A stretch of 15,497 nt of DNA from Deltaproteobacteria bacterium RIFOXYA12_FULL_61_11 (GCA_001799195.1 MGSU01000061.1:1-15497), one strand, 5' to 3'. Positions 1-7,493 are shown, counted from the first letter of the stretch. Numbers and translations: made by a program. The notes: a model not told the origin generated them from the sequence alone.

Positions 1-362
1 TGCCCTGGATCACGGCCAACGGAGCCTTCTTCGGCTTGCTCCTCGGCATGAGCTCCTCCTTCGGGATGTGGCTCGGGGTCAAGTACGGTTGGATCCCGGA
101 ACGGCTCATCACCTTCTCCGAGGTCAGCAGCGACATGGCGGCCAACTTCTGGCGGGCCTGGTGGGCCTGGTTGCTCTGTTTCCTGGCGACGATCCTCATC
201 AGCCTCTTCACGACCAAGAAACCCGCCTCCGAGCTGGTCGGACTGGTCAAGGGTCTCACCCCTCCGGCAGTGACCGGTACCGAACCTCGGCATCGTACTC
301 CGGGGTTCTGGGCCGTGATCGCCATTGTAGTCCTCTGTGTCCTCAACCTGTGGTTCTGGTAA
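1..362 (+). CDS. Sodium:solute symporter (SSS family), C-terminal part, 5' truncated
   Basis: The reading frame is open from base 3 and ends with TAA at 360-362, giving about 119 C-terminal residues of a gene that begins outside the window. Seen: hydrophobic helices (FFGLLLGMSSSFGMWLGV; WAWLLCFLATILISLF; a last one near AVIAIVVLCVLNLWFW), separated by a short polar loop with TTKKPASELVGLVKGLTPP. Known: the pattern of a helix, then 'FTTKKP-ELVGLVKGLTP', then a final helix is typical of the C-terminus of sodium:solute symporters in the SSS/acetate-permease-like group, which carry a solute across the inner membrane with Na+. The substrate cannot be told from this fragment. A small membrane protein gene follows after 31 bases, probably in the same transcript. 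Confidence 0.75.
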   Translation, partial: PWITANGAFFGLLLGMSSSFGMWLGVKYGWIPERLITFSEVSSDMAANFWRAWWAWLLCFLATILISLFTTKKPASELVGLVKGLTPPAVTGTEPRHRTPGFWAVIAIVVLCVLNLWFW

Positions 363-393
363 CCGCCAGACCCTCCCCTTGCCCGAGGTACCC

Positions 394-618
394 ATGAACG
401 ACACCGCACCCGTGATGAAGCCGATCTGGTATTTCGTCGGCCTGATTCTCCTGGCCATGGGAGTGGTGATCCTCGCCACCGGTATGTGGGAACTGGCCTT
501 CCCCCCGGAAGTCCAACCCGTGCTGGCCGCGCTGCGCGCCAATTTGTGGTGGGGGGGTATCATGATCGCCGCAGGCCTGCTCTTCCTCTTCCTCAACCGC
601 GGGACGAAGCAGCGCTGA
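394..618 (+). CDS. Small two-helix inner-membrane protein, likely partner of the symporter
   Basis: This 74-residue protein has two predicted membrane helices: residues about 9-28 (WYFVGLILLAMGVVILATGM) and about 51-68 (WWGGIMIAAGLLFLFLN). The start ATG at 394 is chosen because GAGG at 385-388 lies just upstream and because the first helix then begins close to the N-terminus; the frame stays open further upstream but that part is not protein-like. It sits 31 bases after the symporter gene. Small membrane proteins are often encoded beside SSS symporters (for example the DUF485/ActP and YhdT/PanF pairs), so a role as accessory or stability subunit is inferred. I do not recognise the exact family. 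The existence of the gene is fairly sure; the function is not. Confidence 0.65.
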   Translation: MNDTAPVMKPIWYFVGLILLAMGVVILATGMWELAFPPEVQPVLAALRANLWWGGIMIAAGLLFLFLNRGTKQR

Positions 619-633
619 GCCCTACGGGCAAGG

Positions 634-661
634 CTCGGGCGAGCCGTGGCTCGTGCCCGAG
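634..661 (+). other. Hairpin after the symporter operon, possible terminator
   Basis: CTCGGGCGAGC (634-644) can pair with GCTC (649-652) and GCCCGAG (655-661), with a two-base GT bulge and a four-base CGTG loop. It lies 16 bases after the stop of the small membrane protein gene. There is no T run behind it, so it may act as an mRNA 3' end or attenuating structure rather than as a classical intrinsic terminator. Confidence 0.3.
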
Positions 662-680
662 GTTCCCGAACGAGACACCT
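655..680 (+). repeat. Near-copy of the ribosome-binding/start region of the small membrane protein gene
   Basis: Bases 655-680 (GCCCGAGGTTCCC, GAACGA, GACACC) repeat bases 381-405 (GCCCGAGGTACCC, AT, GAACGA, CACC). Apart from one substitution, a missing AT and an extra GA the two stretches agree. The first copy contains the SD sequence and ATG of the 74-residue membrane protein gene; in the second copy the AT of the start codon is exactly what is missing. This may be a remnant of a small duplication. Confidence 0.4.
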
Positions 681-687
681 CCAGGAC

Positions 688-715
688 TTGACGTGGCCCC
701 TGGAATGATTATCGA
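688..715 (+). promoter_or_regulatory. Candidate promoter for htpG
   Basis: TTGACG (688-693; five of six to the sigma70 -35) is followed after 16 bases by TATCGA (710-715; a poor -10). Transcription would start near 722, directly before the 725-742 hairpin. No CIRCE element and no clear heat-shock sigma32 -10 (CCCCAT) is visible. The -10 match is weak. Confidence 0.3.
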
Positions 716-724
716 AGCCTAAAC

Positions 725-742
725 TCGAGGGGCAACCCTCGA
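725..742 (+). other. Seven-base-pair hairpin with GCAA tetraloop in the htpG leader
   Basis: TCGAGGG (725-731) and CCCTCGA (736-742) are perfect complements around the GNRA-type loop GCAA (732-735). The hairpin ends 11 bases before the SD sequence GAGGAGG (754-760) and does not cover it. It may stabilise the 5' end of the mRNA or slow ribosome loading; this is inference. Confidence 0.5.
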
Positions 743-765
743 AGCCGGCCGCAGAGGAGGAAGCG

Positions 766-2622
766 ATGAGCGAGACGACGGTGGAACACGGTACGCTGAG
801 CATTCACAGCGAGAACATCTTTCCCATCATCAAGAAATGGCTCTATACCGAGCGGGACATCTTCTTGCGCGAGCTCGTCTCGAACGCGGTCGACGCGATC
901 ACCAAGCTCCGCCAACTCGCCGTATCCGAAGGGCTCGACCTCTCGGGCGCCGACGGCCGTATCGACTTGACCGTCGAAGCCGAGGGCAGACTTTTGCGCA
1001 TCTCGGACAACGGCCTGGGCATGACCGCCGACGAGGTTCGGCGCTACATCAACCAGATCGCCTTCTCCAGTGCCGAGGAGTTTTTGGCCAAGTACAAGGA
1101 CGGAGGCGAAGGCGGCCAACTCATCGGGCATTTCGGCCTGGGCTTCTACTCGGCCTTCATGGTCGCCGAACGCGTCGAGCTCGAAAGCCTCTCCTATCGC
1201 CCGGGAACAGAGCCGGTGCACTGGAGCTGCGACGGCAGCACCAGTTTCGACATGACCCCGGGCTCGAGGACCACCCGGGGCACCGAGGTGTTGCTGCACC
1301 TCACAGAAGAAGCAGCGGATTTCTCCACGAAACCAGCCGTCCGCGAGGTGCTCGAGCGGCACTGCGGCTTCCTGCCCATCCCCATCTTCCTCGACGGAGA
1401 ACAGGTCAACGAGACCAGGCCCCTCTGGACCAGAGCGGCCTCCGACGTGTCCGAAGAAGACTATACATCCTTTTATGCCAAAACCTTCGGAGGAGACGAG
1501 GCCCTATTCTGGATCCACCTCAACGTGGACTACCCCTTCCGGCTCAAGGGCATACTCTTCTTCCCCAAGATCAAGCATCATCTTGATCCGACCGGCGGTC
1601 AGATCAAGCTCTTCTGCAACCAAGTCTTCGTCTCGGACAACTGCAAAGAACTGATCCCCGAGTTCCTCTTGTTGCTGCGAGGGGTCATCGACACCCCGGA
1701 CCTGCCACTCAACGTCTCTCGCAGCGCTCTCCAACGCGAGCCGGTCGTGGCCAAGATCTCTGCCCACATCATCAAGAAGATCGCCGACCGCCTCGGAGAA
1801 CTGCATTCGGGCGAGAAGGAGCGCTACGAAGGGTATTGGGCCGACATCCACCCCTTCATCAAATACGGCATGATGCGCGACGAGCGTTTCTACGAGAAGG
1901 CCAAGGATGTCGTCATCTTCCGAACCTCGGGTGGCGGCTACACGACCCTCGACGATTACCTCAAGCGCAACGAGGGCAAGCACAAGAACAAGATCTACTA
2001 CGCCAGCGACGAACACGGCCAAGCAGGGTACCTCGAGCTGTTCCGCAAACAGGGTCTGGAAGCCCTGCTCGTCGATGACCTGATCGATCCGCACTTCCTC
2101 CAGTTCCTGGAGTACAAGAACAGCTTGCTGCACTTCGCCCGGGTGGATTCCGACCTCTGCGACGAGCTGGTCGAGGCGAGTTCCGGCTCGCGCATCCTCG
2201 ATCCCAAAGACCAGAAGAACAGCGAGGAGAAAGTGCGCGACCTGTTCCGCAAGGTCCTCGAACTACCCGAACTGACCGTGGAACTGAAAACCCTCAAGTC
2301 CGACGAGGTCGCCGCCGTCCTGTTGATCCCCGAATACTCCAGGCGGCTGCACGAGATGTCCCGGCTCCTCACCAAGGAAGTTGCCCCGGCCAAAGAGGAC
2401 CACACCCTGGTCCTCAACGGTGCCAGCGGGCTGGTGAAGAGTCTCCTCCGCCTGGCGGATCACGGAGCCTCGGATGCTAAGGTCCAGCTCGTGTGCCGGC
2501 ATCTCTACGACCTCGCCCTGATGGCCCATCGCCAACTCGACCAGGAACGTCTCCAGGCCTTCCTGCGACGCTCGGAACAACTCTTGGAACAACTCGCCCA
2601 GAAGTCGCTGATTATTTCCTGA
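766..2622 (+). CDS. htpG: Chaperone protein HtpG (bacterial Hsp90)
   Basis: HtpG is the cytosolic ATP-dependent dimeric Hsp90 chaperone that helps refold and remodel client proteins, usually with DnaK. The 618 residues fit the family (about 610-650). Seen: the GHKL ATPase domain with ELVSNAVDA (36-44, including E36, N40 and D43), DNGLGM (81-86) and the lid/glycine segment GHFGLGFYSAFMV (121-133). The middle domain has TPDLPLNVSR (about 310-319), where the catalytic arginine region lies, and a leucine-rich C-terminal dimerisation domain follows. The N-terminus (TVEHGTLSIHSENIFPIIKKW) is a recognised variant of the usual beginning. The start ATG has the excellent SD GAGGAGG five bases upstream. 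The gene appears to be transcribed alone, between the symporter genes and a convergent glycosyltransferase gene. No frameshift or missing key residue was noticed. Confidence 0.97.
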   Translation: MSETTVEHGTLSIHSENIFPIIKKWLYTERDIFLRELVSNAVDAITKLRQLAVSEGLDLSGADGRIDLTVEAEGRLLRISDNGLGMTADEVRRYINQIAFSSAEEFLAKYKDGGEGGQLIGHFGLGFYSAFMVAERVELESLSYRPGTEPVHWSCDGSTSFDMTPGSRTTRGTEVLLHLTEEAADFSTKPAVREVLERHCGFLPIPIFLDGEQVNETRPLWTRAASDVSEEDYTSFYAKTFGGDEALFWIHLNVDYPFRLKGILFFPKIKHHLDPTGGQIKLFCNQVFVSDNCKELIPEFLLLLRGVIDTPDLPLNVSRSALQREPVVAKISAHIIKKIADRLGELHSGEKERYEGYWADIHPFIKYGMMRDERFYEKAKDVVIFRTSGGGYTTLDDYLKRNEGKHKNKIYYASDEHGQAGYLELFRKQGLEALLVDDLIDPHFLQFLEYKNSLLHFARVDSDLCDELVEASSGSRILDPKDQKNSEEKVRDLFRKVLELPELTVELKTLKSDEVAAVLLIPEYSRRLHEMSRLLTKEVAPAKEDHTLVLNGASGLVKSLLRLADHGASDAKVQLVCRHLYDLALMAHRQLDQERLQAFLRRSEQLLEQLAQKSLIIS

Positions 2623-2626
2623 CTCG

Positions 2627-2638
2627 AGTTCCGGAACT
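2627..2638. repeat. Perfect 12-base palindrome between convergent genes
   Basis: AGTTCCGGAACT is identical on both strands and lies four bases after the htpG stop codon. Without a loop it is a poor RNA terminator, and it has no T run. It could be a protein binding site or chance. The rest of 2639-2695 shows nothing clear. Confidence 0.4.
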
Positions 2639-2695
2639 GACCTCTAGGGGGTTGTCCTCCAACACCGAGCAGCTACAGTAATGTATACCAGATTG

Positions 2696-3547
2696 TTACG
2701 TTACTCCGCAGGCAGCGAGCAGCTCACTCATCCGTTGCTGGTAACTGTGTCGGCGCCGGGTTTCCTCGCATTGCCGGGCGGCCAGAGCAGTACGCTCGGC
2801 ATCATGGCCCAGGAAATAGGAAAAGACCTCCTCCAATTCCTCTGCCGTGGCATAGGTCACCAGATGAGAAAAAAGCTGGTCCTCTCCATTGTCCACGCGA
2901 TTGGTCAGCAGCAAGCCCCCGCAGGCTTGGGCTTCGAAACAGCGCATGTTGACGTCCTTGCCGACCGAGATGTTGAGGATCAACCTGCTGCGGTTGAAGA
3001 TCGACACGAGATCTTCTCCATAGGCCCGGCCTACGAAGTGCCGAGGGAAACGAGCCATCAGCCGGGTGAGCAACTCCCTGCGGAGCGCGAATTCGGTACT
3101 GCCGACGAAGCACCAGTCGAACTCGTGCACCACCTCGGGTAACGGTCGGTGAATCGAGGGATCACAGGCCAGGGGAAGCCAGGAACCGCCCAGTACATCG
3201 ACCCCATCGAGCTGGGCGGTGAAGAGACGATCGAAGCCTTCTGCTTTGCGCCGGCGAGACCATCCTCCTACCATCTGGTCCAGACGATGGGTATCGATGC
3301 ACCAATAGGCGTTCGGATGGAAAGCCACCGGACCTGGATAGGAGAGATCATCATCGATCTGCAGGTAGAGTTCATAGTCCGAGGGCAGGGTTTGATACCC
3401 GAGAAAGACGAGTCCGCCGCGGCCATCGCTTGCCAGCGGAGCGTAGTGATGTACCTCGTGACCCAGGAGCCTCAGGGCTCGATCGCACCAGATGCCGGTC
3501 GTATCGGGGCGCACCAGCGCATCATAGATCAGAGCCAGACGAGCCAT
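2696..3547 (-). CDS. CgeB-type glycosyltransferase (GT-B fold)
   Basis: This 283-residue protein probably transfers a sugar from a nucleotide-sugar donor; acceptor and sugar are unknown. Seen: an N-terminal Rossmann-like half (LALIYDALVRPDTTGIWCDRAL) with an aspartate-rich segment (IDDDLSYPG, 64-72). The C-terminal half carries the hallmark of the CgeB/YkvP-like (Glyco_trans_1_2) family: LNISVGKDVNMRCFEAQACGGLLLT (about 191-215), ending in the usual HSYQQRMSELL. CgeB itself decorates the Bacillus spore surface, but family members occur widely in polysaccharide and maturation loci. Its ATG (3547-3545) overlaps the stop of the upstream response-regulator gene as TGATG and has no SD of its own, so translation is probably coupled. 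It runs opposite to the nearby wzz operon. Family assignment is fairly sure; role in the locus is inferred. Confidence 0.8.
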   Translation of the reverse strand: MARLALIYDALVRPDTTGIWCDRALRLLGHEVHHYAPLASDGRGGLVFLGYQTLPSDYELYLQIDDDLSYPGPVAFHPNAYWCIDTHRLDQMVGGWSRRRKAEGFDRLFTAQLDGVDVLGGSWLPLACDPSIHRPLPEVVHEFDWCFVGSTEFALRRELLTRLMARFPRHFVGRAYGEDLVSIFNRSRLILNISVGKDVNMRCFEAQACGGLLLTNRVDNGEDQLFSHLVTYATAEELEEVFSYFLGHDAERTALAARQCEETRRRHSYQQRMSELLAACGVT

Positions 3548-3897
3548 CAGGTCTTGAGCAAGTCTGCCAAGAGATCGAGGAGCTGCCGGGAGCGAAAGGG
3601 CTTTTCCAGGAGGAATTGTGTGCGATCAAAGGCGACCTCGCCACCACTCGCTCCGGACATGATGACCACGGGCAACCCCGGATGGCTCCGATGCAGGGCC
3701 TCCGACAGGGCCAGCCCATCCATGCCGCCCGGCAGGTTGAGATCGGTCAGGAGCAGGTCGGGAGGTTGTTCCACGATCAGGGGCAGAGCGCTGACGGCAT
3801 CGGCATAGGCGCTCACCCCATAGCCCGCGCGTTGCAGGACTTGGACGAGGTAATCGCGAATGGCCTCCTCATCCTCGACAAGACAGACATTGGGCAT
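3547..3897 (-). CDS. Stand-alone response-regulator receiver protein (CheY-like)
   Basis: The 116 residues make one receiver domain and nothing else. Seen: acidic pair E8-D9, phospho-acceptor D52 in LLLTDLNLPG, the switch serine S81 (VVIMSGAS) and the invariant lysine K99 in LEKPF. Known: such domains take a phosphoryl group from a histidine kinase. Without an output domain the protein must act through protein contact, as CheY, Spo0F and phosphorelay proteins do. No kinase is adjacent; the only one in the window is at 10046-11794. The gene overlaps the following glycosyltransferase gene by one base (TGATG), suggesting a regulator tied to that enzyme or to polysaccharide synthesis. Its own SD is weak (GAGG about 12 bases before ATG). 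Confidence 0.92.
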   Translation of the reverse strand: MPNVCLVEDEEAIRDYLVQVLQRAGYGVSAYADAVSALPLIVEQPPDLLLTDLNLPGGMDGLALSEALHRSHPGLPVVIMSGASGGEVAFDRTQFLLEKPFRSRQLLDLLADLLKT

Positions 3898-3986
3898 GGT
3901 GCTGAGAGCCTCGTTTCCCTACCCGCAGAGTACCTTCTCCGAACCGGGCTGGCAATGCGTTCTATCGGCCTTTGCCAAACCATGCA

Positions 3987-4065
3987 GCGGAGAAGTTTGC
4001 TTTTACTCGATGAATATGGCTAGTAGGGAGCTGGAGGTACCTAGGAGCGATCTGGACTTCTCCGC
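3987..4065 (+). promoter_or_regulatory. Long-range inverted repeat ending at the wzz-type start codon
   Basis: GCGGAGAAGT (3987-3996) and ACTTCTCCGC (4056-4065) are perfect ten-base complements with 59 bases between them. The second arm ends on the base before the ATG at 4066. If the leader is transcribed from upstream of 3987, the mRNA could fold so that the region just before the start codon is paired. No strong SD is present otherwise (only TGGA about nine bases before ATG), which fits controlled or weak initiation. No convincing promoter hexamers were found in 3898-4065. Confidence 0.4.
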
Positions 4066-5262
4066 ATGGATAGCAACAAGAACGGGCAGTTGACCAACAC
4101 TCTACGTATTGTGGACGGCGATGCGATCAACCTGACGGCCCTCATTGCCCTTCTCCTCTCCAGGAAACGCCTCATCCTCGTAGTGACCTTGTGCGGTTTG
4201 CTCGCCTCGGTGACCTTCAGCCTCGTCACAAAGAAAATCTATAAAGCCCAAGCCCTTATTTCGGCAACAAACGAACGCACGATGGACCTTCCCTCCCAAA
4301 TGCTCGGTTTGAGCAGTGCCCTGGGGTTGTTCTCCCAGGGCATGGGAAGCAATGTTTCCCGCATTCTTGGTATCCTAAAAAGTCGTACCCTGCTCGATGC
4401 TGTCATCGCAGAACATCACCTCGACACGTTATTCCAAGAGGATAACCGCGATGACCTTCGCGAAAAAGTCTTGAACAAATTCGAGATCGACGAGACCAAG
4501 GATGGCATGATCCAGATCGCCTTCGAATATCACGACCCGATCAAGGCCCGGGACATCGTCAACACCGTTATTCAGCATCTCGACCATTTGAATATCGAAC
4601 TCAACGCCAAGAGTGTTTCCAGCGAAAGGAAATTCCTCGAGAATCGCCTGGCTGAAGTCAGTGCAGACCTCAAAGCGGCCGAGGAGAACCTTTTGAGCTT
4701 CCAGAAAGAGAACCATCTTTTCGAACCAGCTACCCAGACTTCCTTCTCTTCGAGTACCCTCATGATACTGCATCAACAGATCATTGAGACAGAAACCCAA
4801 CTCGGCGTCATGTCCAGCATCATGGCCGCCAATTCGCCAACAATCCAGGAACTGCGTTCCCGCCTCAACGAACTGCGTAAGCAAGTGGCGAAAGTCTCGG
4901 GGGGAAACCCCGCAGGGGCCAGCAAACATGCAGGTGGAGCCAGCGATTTCATGCTCCCTTTGGGCACTGTACCCGAGGTTGGCGTGCAGTACCTGCGTTT
5001 CAAACGCGAGTTGAAGATCCAAGAGACCCTGTTCGAACTGCTGACGTCCCAATACGAACTCTCCAAGATCGGCGAGCAGCGGACCACCCCGACGATCATG
5101 ATCATCGACGAGGCGGTGACACCCGAGCGTAAGGTGTGGCCGAAGAGAACCCTGATCGTTTTGGTCAGCACCTTCCTCTCGTTCCTGATGGCTATCCTGT
5201 ACGTACTCCTCCATGCAAGTCTGTCCACGGCGATCCTGCCTCCTCGTTCGCTGGCGGGTTGA
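4066..5262 (+). CDS. Wzz/GumC-type polysaccharide chain-length (co-polymerase) protein
   Basis: This 398-residue inner-membrane protein belongs to the polysaccharide co-polymerase family that sets chain length or supports export of O-antigen or exopolysaccharide. Seen: a cytoplasmic N-terminus, one membrane helix at about 36-54 (LILVVTLCGLLASVTFSLV) followed by the usual YKAQALI strand, a long periplasmic part with helical coiled-coil-like stretches (about 185-275), then a proline-rich motif VTPERKVWPKR (about 351-361) and a second helix (about 362-384). The protein ends soon after it, with no cytoplasmic tyrosine-kinase domain, so it is the short PCP-1/PCP-2 form. In-frame TAG codons upstream make ATG 4066 the first usable start. 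It begins an operon with the ligase/polymerase gene (10-base gap) and GT2 gene. Confidence 0.9.
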   Translation: MDSNKNGQLTNTLRIVDGDAINLTALIALLLSRKRLILVVTLCGLLASVTFSLVTKKIYKAQALISATNERTMDLPSQMLGLSSALGLFSQGMGSNVSRILGILKSRTLLDAVIAEHHLDTLFQEDNRDDLREKVLNKFEIDETKDGMIQIAFEYHDPIKARDIVNTVIQHLDHLNIELNAKSVSSERKFLENRLAEVSADLKAAEENLLSFQKENHLFEPATQTSFSSSTLMILHQQIIETETQLGVMSSIMAANSPTIQELRSRLNELRKQVAKVSGGNPAGASKHAGGASDFMLPLGTVPEVGVQYLRFKRELKIQETLFELLTSQYELSKIGEQRTTPTIMIIDEAVTPERKVWPKRTLIVLVSTFLSFLMAILYVLLHASLSTAILPPRSLAG

Positions 5263-5272
5263 GGGCCTTCCG

Positions 5273-6595
5273 GTGCGACTGCACCTCGCCACGCTCTACT
5301 CCTTGCTCTTGCGCTTGATCATTACCACCGTCCCCTTGACCTATGCCGGGACCATGGAAATCAGTGGCACCAGGATATTTCCCTCGTATCTCCCTCTGAG
5401 TCTTTTCATCGGGCTCGCCGGGCTCTGCTACCTTTTTCAACCACGTCAAAGCCTTCGGCTCGATACTCCGACCATCCTCATGCTTTTCTTCATCGGATTT
5501 ATCCTATTCTCCGCGTGGTCAGGTGCCCATCTCAGTCAATCCAATGCGCTCAAATACACGATCCGCTATCTCCTCGTGCTGTTCTACCTTGCAGGCTTCT
5601 ACTATATCCTGCCCCGCTGGCGTCTCGACTGGTTCTCCCTCTGGCGTTTCCACGCCTGGATCAGTGCCATGGTGGCGATCTACGGGATCTACCAATTCAT
5701 CAGTGTCTCCCTCTTAGGGACCTATCTTCCCCTCCTTCCCAACAGCTCCGCAGTCCCCTTTCTTCAGAACTTCCCCCGCGCGGTGGGTACGTTCATGGAA
5801 GCAGGGTATTTTTCCATGTACTTGGGGATAAGTATCTTGGGTACCCTCTACCTGCACAAATACCGCCCGGGTTTCAGTACGCGCCTTCCCTTGTTTTTCC
5901 TCGTCCTTGCGATGATCTTCTCGTATAGCTCCGCTGGTATCGTAGCATTGACGATTGCCATACTGTTTCAATACCTCCGAGAGGACCGCAGGTGGTTGCG
6001 TAAATCCATGGGAATGCTTGCAGTCATCACCGCTCTAGCGTTAAGCGTAATACTCATGCTGGCCCTCAATCCCACTGCCCTGCAAGAAACCATCATCAAG
6101 AAATTCGACATCGATCTGTCGAGTTTCAAAGATACCGAGTCCATGGGGCAGGTGGGCTCCGGCTCTACTTTCGACCGATTGGTCAAAGGATTCAAAGCCT
6201 ATAATATGACCCGTGAACGTCCTTGGTGTGGACATGGTTTGGGCAGCTATGGAGTGCTCTACAATCACTATCCACCCTTGGTAGAACCGCGAGATCTCGA
6301 TGTGGTACCCCTCAATGTCTATCTCCACCTCTTGGCAGAGCAAGGCCTCTGCGGGCTCGTGCTATTCCTGGGTTTGTTGTTCTTCATGTACTGGCAGCTC
6401 GTTGGTGCCCGGCCGGTCGTGGTATTCGTTGCCCTGAATTTCATGGCTTTTCCTCTCTACAGCATGGACTTCATCTGGGTGGGGTTGAGTATTCTTGTTG
6501 GTATGGAGTACCAACTTCGCCACGGTTCCGGCTATTCCCTCCCCAATCAAGGCACACCTTGCACCTCAAGTAGGAACCTGCGAGTGGAGCAATAA
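5273..6595 (+). CDS. O-antigen ligase/polymerase-type membrane protein (Wzy/WaaL superfamily)
   Basis: This is a multi-pass inner-membrane protein of 440 residues, probably joining polysaccharide repeat units or transferring the finished chain. Seen: about ten or more hydrophobic helices, and a periplasmic loop region with SGSTFDRLVKGFKAYNMT, RPWCGHGLGSYG and NHYPP, followed by NVYLHLLAEQGLCGLVLF. The pattern of arginine, 'P-x-G-G-G' segment and LAEQGLxGL is the signature of the O-antigen ligase (Wzy_C) domain. I chose GTG at 5273 because GAGGG (5261-5265) lies seven bases before it; an ATG at 5213 would give 20 more, polar, unlikely residues overlapping the previous gene and lacks an SD. It is the second gene of the operon and is followed after four bases by the GT2 gene. 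Ligase and polymerase cannot be told apart by sequence alone. Confidence 0.87.
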   Translation: MRLHLATLYSLLLRLIITTVPLTYAGTMEISGTRIFPSYLPLSLFIGLAGLCYLFQPRQSLRLDTPTILMLFFIGFILFSAWSGAHLSQSNALKYTIRYLLVLFYLAGFYYILPRWRLDWFSLWRFHAWISAMVAIYGIYQFISVSLLGTYLPLLPNSSAVPFLQNFPRAVGTFMEAGYFSMYLGISILGTLYLHKYRPGFSTRLPLFFLVLAMIFSYSSAGIVALTIAILFQYLREDRRWLRKSMGMLAVITALALSVILMLALNPTALQETIIKKFDIDLSSFKDTESMGQVGSGSTFDRLVKGFKAYNMTRERPWCGHGLGSYGVLYNHYPPLVEPRDLDVVPLNVYLHLLAEQGLCGLVLFLGLLFFMYWQLVGARPVVVFVALNFMAFPLYSMDFIWVGLSILVGMEYQLRHGSGYSLPNQGTPCTSSRNLRVEQ

Positions 6596-6599
6596 TACA

Positions 6600-7493
6600 A
6601 TGCTAGATCGCCAAACCTCTTTGAAAGCCGCCCTGATCATCCCGACGTATCGACGGTATGAAGTGCTGGCAACCTTGCTCGCTTCGATCAATAACCTTGA
6701 TACCACCTGCCTGTCAGAAATCATCATCGTGGATCAGAGTCCTCGCGAAGAATGCCCTTCCTGGTTACCGTCCTGGTTCGAAGCCGATGCCAGGAGAAGA
6801 TACTTGCGTCTCGATGAACCCTCTCTGCCCCGAGCGAGGAATGTTGCACTACGCAACTTGGGAGCGCAGACCGACATTGTCATTTTTATCGACGACGATA
6901 CCCTTTTGCCACCTTCGTTCCTGCAAGCGCACTGTGACACGTACCAAGACCCAACAGTACAAGCGGTGTGTGGGCGAGAATTCAACACGACAAAGGGGAG
7001 CGAACTCAAAGATGTTCTCAACCTCCTACTTCGCCCCATCGCTATGACGCTTGGAAAGGGCAACAGGTACAAGAGAAACCTCATAGCTCCAGGACTTGTC
7101 TTGGGGGAAGTCATTTTCCTCGGGACCTTCAATAGTGGGCAGCCTTCCATCGCCGACACCGTCAAGGGATGCAACATGTCCTTCCGCAAATCGGCGCTCC
7201 TGGCGATCAAGGGATTCGATGAACACTTCACACGTAATGCACGACGCGAAGAAAATGATGCAGCCGCCAGGTGTAGAACTCACTTTGGAAAGGATTGCAT
7301 CCACTACAATCCTGCCGCCTACCTCATCCACAGCGAACATGTGCTAGGCGGATGCAAAATCACCGCAAACGCCGAGAAATTCGAAAACGTCATGAGCAAT
7401 GAACGCCACTATCTCGAAAAACATGTTTCCAACCAGTTGGCAAGATGCGCGGCCGAGGTCTATCTCACGCTCAAAACCTGGTGGCGGGGTTGA
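6600..7493 (+). CDS. Family 2 glycosyltransferase (GT-A fold)
   Basis: This 297-residue cytosolic or membrane-associated enzyme probably adds one sugar to a lipid-linked repeat unit. Seen: the GT2 opening ALIIPTYRRYEVLATLLASI (11-30), the donor-binding VDQS, the DXD-type metal site IVIFIDDDTLLP (93-104, D98-D100), the acceptor-side GCNMSFRKSAL (190-200) with GFDEHF, and the likely catalytic acidic cluster EEND (217-220). ATG at 6600 follows the previous stop by four bases and has GGAG ten bases upstream; the frame is open further 5' but only inside the preceding gene. It is the last gene of the three-gene operon. Bases sampled here look lower in GC (about 47-53% in two hand-counted 60-base lines) than htpG (about 62% in one line). 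Confidence 0.92.
   Translation: MLDRQTSLKAALIIPTYRRYEVLATLLASINNLDTTCLSEIIIVDQSPREECPSWLPSWFEADARRRYLRLDEPSLPRARNVALRNLGAQTDIVIFIDDDTLLPPSFLQAHCDTYQDPTVQAVCGREFNTTKGSELKDVLNLLLRPIAMTLGKGNRYKRNLIAPGLVLGEVIFLGTFNSGQPSIADTVKGCNMSFRKSALLAIKGFDEHFTRNARREENDAAARCRTHFGKDCIHYNPAAYLIHSEHVLGGCKITANAEKFENVMSNERHYLEKHVSNQLARCAAEVYLTLKTWWRG

Noticed and set aside
688-715. Sigma32 or sigma54 promoter before htpG
   Set aside because: No CCCCAT-type -10 at the right distance and no TTGC element at the sigma54 spacing after TGGCCC.
709-2592. Long antisense frames across htpG
   Set aside because: They are shadows caused by the codon bias of a high-GC gene; their translations lack protein-like features.
3950-3977. 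TGGCAA/TTGCCA inverted repeat as an operator between the divergent genes
   Set aside because: Six-base arms at this spacing are expected several times by chance in a gap of this size.
5213-5272. ATG at 5213 as the start of the O-antigen ligase/polymerase gene
   Set aside because: It overlaps the previous gene by 50 bases, has no SD and adds a polar arginine-rich stretch; GTG 5273 has GAGGG seven bases upstream.
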